NCBI GenBank assembly: GCA_964007475.1
Contig: OZ023273.1
Location: 134,637,308 to 134,701,307 of the forward strand
From: Hybos culiciformis
Lineage: Eukaryota; Arthropoda; Insecta; Diptera; Hybotidae
DNA: 64,000 bases
Reading direction: 5' to 3'
Shown here one piece after another: positions 35,733 through 48,280 of the stretch. A program made the translations under genes and the position numbers. Within the stretch, counting starts at the first letter, position 1. Every line of letters begins with the position of its first letter. The notes under the pieces are model-generated. The model saw nothing but the letters and a program-made list of their open reading frames with translations. It was not told the origin of the DNA and searched no databases.

Positions 35733-38700
35733 TTATTCCTTTCTTCCGAGAAGTAATGATGTGTTGACCTTTTCTTCATCTTCTTCATGAATGATATTAT
35801 TTTTTTTTTTCATTTTAGTTCTTCTCAATGGTATAATTACTATGAGTAACAATATTACGAAACCTAACAATATTATTGAGATCGATATATAATTTCCAAT
35901 TTTCATTATATAAGGAACATTTTGTAATTCTTTTGCAATTTCTGGTGTAATAATAACTTTTTGTTCGAACCAAATCATTGGAATAAAAGTTTTTTGAACA
36001 TTTTCATATAAGCTTAAAAAAATGTTTCTGTTAAATAAAAAGAGAATTCTAAAATTTTAAAAAACATTAATACTTTATATCCTCGAATGGTTCAATCAAA
36101 GCATTTATTTGCAATCTTGCAGCTATTTCCATAACTGATCCGGTTACTGGCTCAAGAACAATATAAAATTCGTGCTTATTTTTTTCACTGTTGATTCCCT
36201 CAACTTGATTAGAATAATATGGATCAGCATATAAATAATGAGGAAATGATACAAAAGCTGGAGTATCAAATTTACATTTTGCTAAGGCTATAACTCCAGA
36301 TCGATAACATTCAGATGAATAAATACAGCTGCTGGAATTATGTGCGGAAGTACCTAAAATTAAGAGCTAATATTTTTGAAAATCTTCTTATAGAATAGGT
36401 TTACATTTAATTTTTTTTTTAATATTATCAAATGAGCGTTAAAAATTCATTGCTCACCATTGAAAATTCATTATTAAAATTATAAAAGTTCATAATGTAT
36501 TTTTTTTTTATCAATGATTATTTTATACACTGACTGATATTTTTTGCTATGTATATATAGTTCAAATCGAACTAGTGAATGAAGTTATGAAAATTTGATA
36601 TTTGTCCATAGCAAAGAAAAATAGCTAATGGTTCTACTTTTTAATATATCTGTTCATATGATTAAAGGAATATTTTTCATAAACGTTTTAGAAATTCTTC
36701 AATAAAAATTATAAGATTCGAGTAGCAAATTTTGCTACAATTTATTTGATATATATTTTTGGACAGATTATTATGTTTTTAATAAAAAAAATGTTTGTAT
36801 CGGTGCAGCTCTGTTCGCATCTGTAGTCGGTAAAGTAGTTAGTATGAACTACATTGCTGCTACTAGATGTCAGCTGACAGCTCTGGTTTACCTACAATTC
36901 TTATTTCAAATTTTTTACGGTTTTATTCAAAATCAGTTCATGTTATAACTACTTTTATGACATTAATCGTATAAATTTATGATGGCAAGTAAGTCAAGAA
37001 GTTGCATTAACGATCTTGATATGTTTTGTTACATATGCGGTGAGTATATAATGAAAGATCAACGGAAACCGATTAATGACACGGTAATTCGCTTGTATTC
37101 TGTATACTTTGGTATTGAAATTGGCAATCAAGATAAAGAGCTGATATGAAAAATGTGACTAGTTTTCTTGTATCAGCTCACAAAATATACCCAAAATCAG
37201 GTCTAAAATCTTAGGCACCAAAATGAGTGTAGGCCAGTGTAATATATGCAAGATTTTGAGCACTACTAACAGAAAATATTACAGTTTTAGTTATAACTTT
37301 ATAGCTGGTTCTTATAACTTATTTTGCAACCAGTTTTTTCAGTGTGCAATATAATATAAAACACTACGTAACTATATTAACTATATCTACAATTTACCAT
37401 TATCTACGGATTTTTTAGTTCCGGCGAATTTATAGCCTTCAATACCATGAATTTCGACAGTTTCTGAATATTCCAACAACAGTGTTCCACACAAATCAGG
37501 TAAGAATAAATATATTGTGTCACCAGGTTTTAAATTTGAGGGAAAAAATTCTCCAGATGATGAGTCTTCGATGCTGGCAGAGTATGGAGATGTTTTATAA
37601 TTCCAAGTGTGCATTTGAGATAATTTTCGATAATCGTGTGCTCCAGTAAACACATTAAAGGATCCTTGTGCATCTTTACTTCCATTTCTCTAGAAAGATA
37701 AATTTATAACATTTATTTTTGATCCACAAAATCAACATTTAAAATTTCTGTGAACTTTTAATTTCTTATTTAATAGTTTAATCATTAAAAAAAGCATGGG
37801 TATTTTCAATAAAAAATTTTAGAAGAAAAATTCTCAGAAAATTTAAGTTATATTCTTAGAATTAATATAAAAAAATGCCATCATTATCACTAAAAACTAT
37901 TTACATTTTATTTTTTAAATAATTAAAGCGAAAAGTTCGTAAGTTCAATCTATTAAAATATATCAAAGGTACAATATACTATACATGTAATACATATAAA
38001 TAACAAATTAAAATTATAATGTTAAAAAAATTAGATAAATTTTATTTTTACTTGCCCCGTAAAAAAATCCAATTTTATCGTAAGGTATTTGAACGTCACT
38101 TCCAAATATAACTGCTGGTGTTTGTCTTGCAATATTAAGCATTTCTTCTTCGTAACCATAAAATGTTAATTCACCAGCTGTTTTATGAACAGAAATTGGT
38201 TGCACATAAATGTCTAATGCAACTGATACAGCTTTTTTTCCAATATAAGCCCAATTTTTTGTTTTACCAGCTGAACCCTATAATGAATAAATTTCTTTTA
38301 AACTTTTTTTTTCGTCGCGTTGTGATTGTGTCTTAATCTCTTAATAATTTAATTTCTTGCGACTGAAAGAAATATATATAATAACAAGAATATAAAACAG
38401 TGTTTTCTACATAAGAGTTTCCTGATTTTTAAATTTCTTACCAATGCCAGCATATTCATCATAATTACTTTGTCATTTAAATCACCATTGCTTCCTTCTT
38501 TATCAAACTGAAAGAAACCTATTCTATTGAAGCTGACTGATGCATTTTCTGGATGCCAAACTATATTAACTTTTTCAGAAGTTTCTCGAAAACTATAAGG
38601 ACCCAATTCTTTTAAAATAGGTTTTTTGCCAGGAATCGTTATTTCATCTGGGTTAGTCCAATTGAATAAATAAACCTTTGTATTCAATTCCAACGGTGAT

Positions 38701-39089
38701 GACTTCCATCCAGGATAAGTAGGTGAAGTTGGACTTAACACCATTTCCTTAAGAAATGGAAAAAAAAAAATTTTATTTCATATTAATTAGATCTCTGATA
38801 ATTTTTTTTTATATTTTCAATTTTCGGGAAAGCTATTAAAAGTGAATGGGAATTTTTGATTGTACTTTTTAGATGCCAAAAGAAGGAAGGTAGCTGCAAA
38901 ATCTAATGACCCCGAATTTATAAAAAGGGAATTCAAAGCTCTTTTATAAAAATAATTATAATGTTGATAACATACCTTTCTAATACTATATGTAATAATT
39001 TTAATCCAAATTATCTTGAATGTAAATCCGAAAATAATTACAAAAATTGCACCTATTGCTCCCAAAATACATTTTCGAGAGTAAATCAT
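35733..39089 (-). CDS. CD36-family (class B) scavenger receptor, copy 1
   Basis: Six exons (39089-38976, 38747-38442, 38277-38056, 37689-37398, 36353-36074, 36012-35733) give 497 residues, normal for CD36. An N-terminal anchor (residues 8-36) is followed by the ectodomain with YLFNWTNPDEI and LGPYSF, and a second membrane helix at about 446-466. The short cytosolic tail ends NTSLLLGRKE. Both ends face the cytoplasm in this family, which takes up lipids, lipoproteins or apoptotic material, or acts in lysosomal or sensory membranes. Of the six canonical disulfide cysteines two are missing: the YC before the G-E-F segment, and the first Cys of the C-x-C pair. These two normally bond to each other. 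Intron 3 uses a GC donor (GGG|GCAAGT). Intron 4 contains a decayed repetitive ORF (36979-37149). Intron positions match the paralogue at 44.4-46.8 kb. The exact subfamily is not assigned. Confidence 0.92.
36979..37149 (+). pseudogene. decayed transposon-associated CxxC ORF inside a receptor intron
   Basis: A 56-codon frame reads MMASKSRSCINDLDMFCYIC, then GEYIMKDQRKPIND and YFGIEIGNQDKELI, followed by a stop. I remember this FCYICGEY...DQ signature from a repetitive ORF family in insect genomes, usually longer; here it ends early and frames beyond are broken. It lies antisense within intron 4 of the CD36-like gene, so it is an insertion remnant. Confidence 0.5.
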
Positions 39090-42000
39090 TTTACCTCAAA
39101 GGAATAGCAAAAAAATATGTATTTCTGTAAGTAAACAAATACACAATTTAAGTATAATGTACTATTTCAAATATTATACTCGTAATAATATTTAATCGAT
39201 TATATTTTTAAATTGATCATAATGATCATTGATCATATAATAATTCCGGCGCATAACTAAATAAAATTTAGATTACAATGCAAAAATGTAAAATCATTCT
39301 AAATTAAATAGTGTATACTTGTACAGTACATGTTAATTAAATTTTTCACTTGTTTTTTTAAATTTATTAATTGCCACTTAATGATCGTTTCATTTTTTAA
39401 CTTTTTTGTTAAATATGTATACAAATAAAATAAAAAATATTTTATCCCATTTCCTACTGGGAATATGATATGTAATCAATGTTTGTGTATACATTTTTTT
39501 AGTATAAAAATATTTTAATTACAAAATGTAAATATTTATTTCTAGGACTTTTGAACTAATAATTAAAATTTAAATATGCTTCATGATAACAATTCGATGA
39601 ATGCATCAAAATTTTGACAGATATTTAATATCAACTTTAATAATTTGAAGAATTATGATGATAGTAAATTAAAAGAATTTTGGGTATGTTTAACTTAAAC
39701 ATGAATATTGTATGAATGCTTGTGTTTCTTTATGTATATGATATTTGATATTTTAAAATTTTACAAATTTTTCAGAAGAAAACCTTCTTTCAAATTTAAG
39801 GAAAAAAAAATTATATACAAATTTTTCTTATTGACTTCTGTTCGAATTCTCAGTTATTTCTGGCTGCTGTACTTATATAAAAATAATAAAAACTTATTAT
39901 AATTATGTACATATGGAAAATGTTTCACAACCAGACGTTTACATCTAACTAAATGAATCGTATTCTCATGACTAAAAAACTTTACTAAATTTTTCATAAT
40001 ATTTGAAAAACTTTATTGATTAATTAGTTATCTAATTAAAGATTTATTAAGTTATGACAATGACTTGTAAATTATTAAGAATACGCATATTTTATTTTTG
40101 ATTAGGATGTATTTACATAAGCGGTCAAAAAATGAACTATAGGTATATAACATTTTTTGAATTTTAAACATTTTTGAAACAAATAAAACTTATGCAAATC
40201 TGCGAAAAGATTATTCGCAGTATTTTTTTTGCCCCGTCAATGTTAATTAAACATTAATTTTTAATGTCAAGGTTAGATTTATTCTGACCTACATCAAATG
40301 TTATATCGTCATCAAAAAATATACATATTTTCTAATAATTATCGAAAAAAAATTGTTAAGAGATAATTTTTTTGTAATTTTCATAATTGTTTATCACATT
40401 TTCACGGTTAACGAAAATTTAAAAAGAACGCTGCAAATCGGAAATCTTTAAAGTATATATAGCAGCATATTATATACTAGTATGTTACCTGTGTATGTAC
40501 CAACTTTTCAATTGAATTTTTTATTAATCTATCTCTAAATTTTAAATGATTGAACCTGGTTCCATGTATAAGGTTTTTTTTAACAATTTAATATTAATAG
40601 TTTCAAATTTATGTTTTTCTTTGATTTTATTAATTAATTATATAATTTTTCATTAACAAACAAAGTGATAATTATATAATTTTAATTGAATTTTATATTA
40701 ATTTTCTTGTTTCTTTAAAAGTATATTCATAATATAAAAAGAAATAAACACTAAATATTCTTATTTGTGATGCTTTTTAAAAGCTTATTTCCTCGGTAAA
40801 CATTTCTCATTAGCGGTGTTCGAGAAACTAATTTCATGAGCATTTTCTGTTTCAATAATAAATCATATGCTTTTTTTTATTTAAATTCTATATACAGCTG
40901 ATAAACAAAAATAAATATTTCGTTAAAAAAAAAATTATCTGAGAGATTTGTTCTTTAGGAAAGCTTTTTTTTTTAATTATCCCGGCATGCAACAATTTAA
41001 AAGCTTAAGTCAATTAAGAGACAGTTTCTTTAGATTTATCAGTCTTATTAAGTTGAAAGTATAGTCCCCAATATTTTGGTAAAAATTAATAGTTTTATAA
41101 AGTACTAGTTGATCCCGGCGTACGCTGCAACCAGTTGAATGGAATACAATATATTTTTTTTATTGAAAGAACGAATATTTGAATAATTTTTATTACTGTA
41201 ATGCTCGTGGGTAAACAAAATGTTGGCCATTGGAGTGTCCATATGAGAAGCTCTGTTTTTAAAGATTCAATCCATAAACACACAACAAATATGAACTTCA
41301 TCTATCACATTTTCAGCTAATTTGGTATTGCGCTACTTTTTGTGCACTATGCGTACGACCTTCCTGTTGCCGAGATACACATGTGTGAAAGTTCAGGTAA
41401 GACTTTGAACAAAATTAATAATAATAACATCAACAATATGAAAAAGTTTGTGTTCTTCTTAATTGCAGTCTTTTGTTTTCGTATCATATTTCCTTAAATC
41501 AGGAAATAATTAAGAGTTTCTTAAAAATCTTTGAAATCGAATAGCTTCCATAAAAAGAGGCTGTTTTAAAAGTATTTAGCAAATATTATCAAACGATTGA
41601 TTGTTGGTTAGCTAAATTGATAATTTCGTCGGCCAATTTACCTTTTACGGTGCAAAAGAGAAAATGTAGGTATTTGTAATCTTAATTTTAATAATATGAT
41701 CTGAAATGAAATAATATTTTTCAAATACCTCAACATTCTATTCATTCTAAGATTCTAGTGTTTCTTTGAATTAAAATAATTGTATAACCAAATTATTTAT
41801 ATTAATACTGATAAGCAAAGACGGAATAATTCTAAGTGGAATATTCTTTGATATAATCAAATGAAATTCCAAATACCTGTTTATAATGTACAATACAAGG
41901 ACGTCAGTAGAATTTCAAAAAAGTTGCATAAGATTTTTTGCACGTTATAATTAAGCTATAGAATTTATTAATTTTTTAAATGTTTAATTTTTTTATGTTT

Positions 42001-42909
42001 TATTCATTTAATTGCTTTCGTCTGTTTAAATCTTTAAATCAATTATCTATTAATATATTATAATTGCATAAGATTATTTTCTAATTTTTTGAAATAGGTA
42101 CTTAATTCGAAATTTTTATACAAATAATTAAATATGCGTTCCAACTTTTATTGTTTGTTCACCACTTTATCACCTAATTCAGTTTATTAAATTAGCTTTA
42201 ACCAAGGCATGTGTATTATATTTCGGTTAAGTATTCTGTTTCCCTAATTAAAATCGTTTTTCAAAAAAAATTAATGGTCGAATTTTTCAAATCTATCTAT
42301 AAAAAGCAAACTTTTATTCTATTATTTGACATTATTTCATTTAATTTTAATCACATTTTATATATTTTATATATTTTTATTAGTTGTTTTTTTTAATAAC
42401 ATAATTTTTAATTTGTTATCGCTATCAATAAACTGTCAACATTATTCGTTTTTTGAAACATTTAATTACACGAAGTGAGATGTAATTAGTTTTAAAACGG
42501 TCCAGAAATATTGAAATGAGGAAAGTACAGAATATGCTTGTTAAAAAGTATTTTTAGTTTTTTTTTTTATATTTTTATATTATTGGGAGAGTTATGATAA
42601 TTGGACTCATGAAAATTCCAGATTTGAAAAAAATATTAAGTCGTTTTTTTGTATATGTACAGTTTGGAATGTCTTTTTTCGTTTGAAAGTGAATTATTAT
42701 AATTTATTAATAATTATTAAATTAAATATTTTTTTTATTAATTATAAGTGATGCTTGATTTAAAATTTTTTAGAAATAATAACATTCTGAATAAAAATAT
42801 TTCACACGTAATTTGTTAGTGTAGTTATATTCGATATGTAGGACTATGAAAATCTAAAAAAAATACCCATGACCGTCGCGTCGAGAAAATATTAACTATG
42901 AGTGTATTA
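39090..42909. other. AT-rich intergenic stretch with a repeat remnant
   Basis: No gene supported. The 41100-41400 segment is described separately. Other frames (39708-39902, 42211-42396) are AT-rich and lack exon features. Confidence 0.4.
41100..41400. repeat. degenerate interspersed repeat (GATCCCGGCGTACGCTGC)
   Basis: ACTAGTTGATCCCGGCGTAC followed by GCTGCAACCAGTTGAATGG, and at the other end GTTGCCGAGATACACATGTG, are strings I recall from widespread insect interspersed repeats. There is no usable ORF. The class is not certain. Confidence 0.4.
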
Positions 42910-43220
42910 CCTAGTTTACATGATAGTCCAACCGTGGTTGAGTCGAAACGTGGTTGAAAAGAGGTCAAGTGTTTACATGATGTAGTCGAAAAGCATGTGG
43001 TTGAACTGTGGTTGAATTGAGTTTGAAAACAGCAACAAAAAAGAAACAAAACAAACAGCTGTTGCTTATTTTTAACCAGGTTAACCGTTTACATGGATAG
43101 AGTTAACTTGACCGAGCGAATTTCTTGGGTTGAGTCAGGTTAACCCAGGTTAACCCTACCACCGTTTACATGTAGTTGAACCGTAGTTGAACCCGGTTTC
43201 AACTCTCCTTGTAAACTAGG
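42910..43220. mobile_element. MITE with CCTAGTTTACATG ends, copy 2
   Basis: This is the same family as 16085-16377: CCTAGTTTACATG ends, TA at 42908-42909 and 43221-43222, and a near-identical interior (GTTGAGTCGAAA, AAACAAACAGCTGTTGC). It is 18 bases longer, mainly from an extra GGTTAACCC unit. The right end has one mismatch. Confidence 0.9.
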
Positions 43221-43222
43221 TA

Positions 43223-44369
43223 TATGAGTATGAGCGTATGAGTTCATAAAATTTTGAATAAGTTCTTACAACTTCTTTGCCATGAAAAATTACATCTATT
43301 TCATTGTATTGTAATTTTTATTTTTTTGGATCGTTTTACAAATACTATCATCAAATGGAGTTAATTATTTTTCATAGCAAAAAAGTTATATGAACTTATT
43401 CGACTGTGTACATTACCTTTGTCTACGATATTAGATATCGTCATCGTGTAGTATCGCAAACACGTATAATATGTTTTGATAAATTTTACAGAAGAGGTTA
43501 AAAGCATAATAACAATAATTTTGTAGGGAAACTGTGAGAAATGAGGATTAAATAATATTCCATGAAATATTTTCGAATGTAACTTACATTTTATTATTTT
43601 ATTACATCACTAGTTATTGTATTTTGTTTAACAAAACATTATGTAAATTTTTCATATCACAATAAAAATATTGATAAACTTATTATAAAACAAAACTTAT
43701 CTTATATTCTAAAAAACTTAATAAAGAACTACAAATTTTTGGTACTTTTATGGCCTTGATTTGTTTGATTTTTTGAATACATTAATTATTCTGCAGATAT
43801 TTTGATTTTAATGTAATTATTATTTGGAATTGCGTAAATATTTGTTAATGATACAAAAATCCAAACCGTTTGCAAATAACAGTCAGTAGCCAGATATTCT
43901 ATATATTTTTGTCGATTATAAAATAATACAACGATCAAAATCGAGAATTATTTTCAATGATTTATATAGCGGAATCATATTTTTCTTTGAATCTTAACGC
44001 AATCTTAATTCAATCAATACTTTTATATTGTATAATTATAAACATAATTACATACGTACATATGATTAACAATAATAATAATTAATAATTTTTGATATGG
44101 ACCGTGAAAATTTTTCCATAAATTTTTTTTTTCATTTTGTATAAAAAAATTCTTGTAAAAATTATGTATATTACTAACACAATTTTTTTTTCAATTGTTT
44201 AGTATTACTAGGTATTTATCTAAAGGTAGGATTGACATGATATTACAAAATGTTACCGTAAATGTTTACGGTAAAGTTCGCCGAAATTAAAATTATAATT
44301 ATATACACCTACTGTTTTTAAAAATATCCCTAATTACATTTTTTCTTTATCTTCATTAAACGAAGAATT
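43223..44369. other. AT-rich intergenic stretch
   Basis: This is the 3' flank of the second CD36-type gene. No further feature was recognised. Confidence 0.45.
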
Positions 44370-46769
44370 TTAATTTTCATTGGAAGGATTTGGTGTAAAA
44401 GCTACTTGATTATTTTTATTTTTATTAACTAATAAAAGTGAGCATTCAGGTTGCTTTTCTGAAGTATCAACATCTTTTCTTTTTGATGCAGCTTTAATGC
44501 GATGATGATTTGATGATTTGTATTTTTCCGTGATTTTTGGTGTTTTTCGCTTTTTTAATTCTCCTCTATTTCCTCGCACCAAGTTATCTATTGGAACCCA
44601 AAACGCCATTATTAATCCAATGGCAAAAAGAATACCAAATATAATATGACCACATAAAACGACTAATGGAACTGTTTTTAATTCTTCAATAATTTTACGT
44701 GGTAATTTCACTTTTTGTTCGAACCATAACAAGGGAAGAAATGTTCTTTGCACATCTTTAAATAGCCTAAAATGAAATAAAAATAATTTATAAAGCTTTA
44801 AAACTTTTTAAAGTTATAGGGTCGGGTGTGAGTTTAGTTCAAACATTTTTTCACTTAAAACACTTAAAACTTTAAAATTATTTAAGAATTTAGTGTTGGC
44901 GACTTTTTTTGAAAGTAAGTTGTTGAACTTATTTAACTTACGGAATTGCTTCAAATTCTTCAACGAGAACGTTGACTTGAAATCTTGCCGCCACTTCCAT
45001 TGGTGCCCCAGAAGTTGGTTCCAATACTATATAAAATTCATGTTTCTCTTTCTCTGGTTTAACACCAATTACTTGATTAACATAAAATGGATCAGCATTA
45101 TAAAAATGAGGATATGACATGAATACTGGAGTTCCAAACCTACAAGCCGAAATATTCATAACTCCTGATGGCACACATTCACCTCCACAAAAACATTCGT
45201 TTTCTGGATAATGTGTTCCTAAATTAGACAAATAATAAAAGTATTCAAATATCATAATAAATGTCTTCTTTTATTTTTTCAATTTATTGCAAATGCTTAC
45301 CATTATCAACGGATCGTAAACTACCACTAAACTTAAATCCTTCTAATCCGTGAATATTAACTCTTTCATCGTAATCAAGTCTAAGAGTTCTACACATATC
45401 TGGAGTAAAAAGGAACACTGGTTCACCTACTTTTAAATTGGGTGGATAAAATTCACCAGCTGACCCATTCACTAAACCACAATAAGAATCAAAAAATCCG
45501 GAATGGGTATTATAATTCCATGTATTCATTTTTCCAATATTTTCAATATTGTCCTCCCCAGTGTGCATATTGAAGTGGCCAGTCAAATCAGCACTTCCAT
45601 TTCGCTACATAAAAGAAGAAAAAATTTAGAGTATAAATCTTTAACTGGTTATCGTTTAAGGAAAAATTATACCGATATTCATTAATGAAGTCAGGAAAAA
45701 AATTTCGAACTTCGTAGTATAACGAAGTTCCACCATTAGATGTTTTCTTTATATTACTACAATGTATACATCACTTTCATATTAATATTAGTTCAATATT
45801 TCGTAAACAGCGTATAATTACATAAGTCTAACATTACTATAGTACAATATTTACGTAAACTTACCGTATAAAACCAACCAAATCTATCAAAAGGAACTTC
45901 CATGTCAGGTAAAATATTTAAATGCATTGCTGCGTCTATCATATCATCTTCGTAACCCGTAAACAATAATTCATCGACAGTCTTTAAAACAGTAAGATTG
46001 GCTGAAATAACATCAAATCCAAGCTTAACGGCCGTCCGATCGAATGCTTTCCTGTGTTTCACTGACGCTGGAGCGGACTAAAATTTAACAAAATTTGTGG
46101 AATAAAATTTTTTACCTAAAAATAAAAAGAAATTTTATTCTTACCACTGCAACAACATTAAGTGTACTAATGTAATCATCCAAAGTTCCATTACTCCCTT
46201 CAGAATCAAAATAAAATACGGTACGCTTCTTAAAACTAACAGATGAGTTCATAGGATGCCAAACTATATCTACTTTTTCAGGCTTCTCAGTAAATCGATA
46301 TGGTCCCACTTCTTGCATTACAGGTTTTTTTGTTGGATCCGTTATATCCTCCGGATTAGTCCAATTAAAGAAGTAAATATCTAAGCTTAATGGTATCGAA
46401 GGTGCTGACCATGGATCATAACTTCTTGATGTTGGGGTTAAAGCCATCTCCTATAAAATTTTTGTTTTTTAAAATACATACTAACATTGATTTTATGATT
46501 TTATGATCATTATGATTAGGCGTTTTATTTTAATATGCCCGAAAGATTGATGTTAAATTTTTATCTTGAAGTAATATTTTTTTAACTATAATAAAATGTC
46601 ATTGATGTTCATGTACATTAACATTTTATTAATCGCAATAACTTACTTTCCCTAGCATTAAAGTGAATATATCTATCCAAAATATTCCCATTAAAAAACC
46701 TAATAATGCTAACGTTATTCCAATAGTACCAAGTGTACATTGTTTTGTACACCCTTCTAAGCACCACAT
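44370..46769 (-). CDS. CD36-family (class B) scavenger receptor, copy 2
   Basis: Six exons (46769-46647, 46450-46145, 46077-45865, 45604-45301, 45218-44942, 44766-44370) give 539 residues in one frame. The N-terminus MWCLEGCTKQC leads into a membrane anchor (about 11-36). The ectodomain has YFFNWTNPEDI, VGPYRF and SGVMNISACRFGTPVFMS. All six CD36 disulfide cysteines are present (SYC, DMC, EC-F-C, GEC and AC). A second membrane helix (VLCGHIIFGILFAIGLIMAF) is followed by a Lys-rich tail of about 75 residues, longer than usual, containing ECSLLL, which fits the acidic dileucine pattern used for endosomal or lysosomal sorting. All introns coincide in position and phase with the paralogue at 35.7-39.1 kb, so the pair arose by tandem duplication. 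It is likely a lipid or particle uptake receptor; the ligand cannot be read from sequence. Confidence 0.94.
45707..45730. repeat. 9-bp perfect stem-loop in an intron
   Basis: GAACTTCGT and ACGAAGTTC surround a 6-base spacer in intron 3 of the second CD36-like gene. This is probably the end of a small repetitive element. Confidence 0.6.
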
Positions 46770-47997
46770 TTCCTTTTAGAAAAGATTAAATATTTTTTTA
46801 CCACCGAATTTGTAAATTATCTGAAAAAGAAAAATAAATTGTTATCAGTGAACAAGTTATCAGGAACACAAGTTATAATAATTTATTAGCTTGTAAGTAA
46901 TTTTAAGAAAATAAAAACGCAAATTTTATATTAATTACTAAAATAAAAAAAAAACAAGCTTTAATTACTTGTTTCAAATATTTTCTCGCACTACTTATAA
47001 TAAATTCAATTTATTGATTTCAAAATGGTCTCATTCGCATAACTTATAAATTTTTTTTCGAATTTTAACATGTTATGAAAAATAAAATTAAATAAATTCT
47101 CATAAAATTTATGTAAATTGAATAAAAAATCAGTCGTTGTACTTTTATATAATTGACACAATAAAGAAATTTATATTTTTTAACAAAATTGCCTTATTCT
47201 TATAATTTCTCACATAATTTAGTTTTTATTCCAGCCTAATTTTTTCATATTGAAATATAATAGTGTAGTTAGTGTGTAATTTTTTTGCATTTAAAAAAAT
47301 TTCATTGAATAAGTTCTAGGAAGCATCAATCTGCCTCTCTCTTAAAAGAAAAATCACGAGAAATAAAATAATAATTATATGTATAGTATAGGTAACATCT
47401 ACTTATATTTTTGATATTAATTTTTTACCATTTATTCTGTTAGTTATATCTTTTCAATTAAAATTATCCTTGAACATCAATCTGTTATTCCGCATATTTT
47501 TTCTCAGAATTGTTCTTAATTAAATTTTCCAAAAAAATAAATAAATAAAGAGATAGACTAAATATTTGCGATTAGTAGAATTGGTTTCGATTCATTAAGC
47601 CTTGGTGATGTATAATCAATTCAGACTAAGGATTAAAATCGTGATGCTCACACACAAGATTTATAAATACTGGGCACAAATTTTATTTTAAATAATTTTT
47701 CTTGCAGATTAGATATTAAGAACCTTACAATCATCGTGCATTAACAAAAACATTAAGTTTGATTAAAAATAAATATAATGCAATCCATCGATATCTTTGG
47801 AATAATCATTTAATACTTCTTTTGTGTGTTCTGTTCTAGATTTAGGTTAATCAAATTGCGTTATCTTATTGATCGCAATTGTTTACTTTTAATAATTTTT
47901 TTAATAATAATATGATTATTTTCTCATGTAATAAAGTATGTTAAAAATTATATTTTATGCACTTCTCAAAATATTAGTGTGGCAAAGTACAATAAAC
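46770..47997. other. 5' flank of CD36 copy 2 and AT-rich DNA
   Basis: The promoter should lie here but no TATA or initiator stands out. No other feature seen. Confidence 0.4.
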
Positions 47998-48280
47998 CAT
48001 TGAGTAATAATATTTATAAGAGGGACAGAATTCATACAAGTAAATTTTTTTCAAAAATTATGACAATATTTTGAATGTATTGAGTAAAACGTTTTAACTC
48101 AAATGTGTTTATTCTTAATTTTATTATTTTTATTATTGTATTAAGAATAAACACATTTGAGTATGAAATTTTTTTTCAATACATTGAAAATATTGTCATC
48201 ATTTTTGAGTTATTTGAAAAAAAAATTCTGAAATTTACTTGTATGAATTCTGACCCTCTTATAAATATTATTACTCAATG
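47998..48280. mobile_element. 283-bp foldback element with 7-bp target duplication
   Basis: The element is an almost complete inverted repeat: CATTGAGTAATAATATTTAT at the left end is the exact complement of the right end, and the arms continue toward a central AT-rich loop near 48125. AATAAAC flanks both ends (47991-47997, 48281-48287). It has no coding content. Confidence 0.9.

Noticed and set aside
45707..45730. loxP-like recombination site
   Set aside because: The arms only resemble the loxP half-site in a few bases and the spacer length differs; an ordinary stem-loop in an intron.
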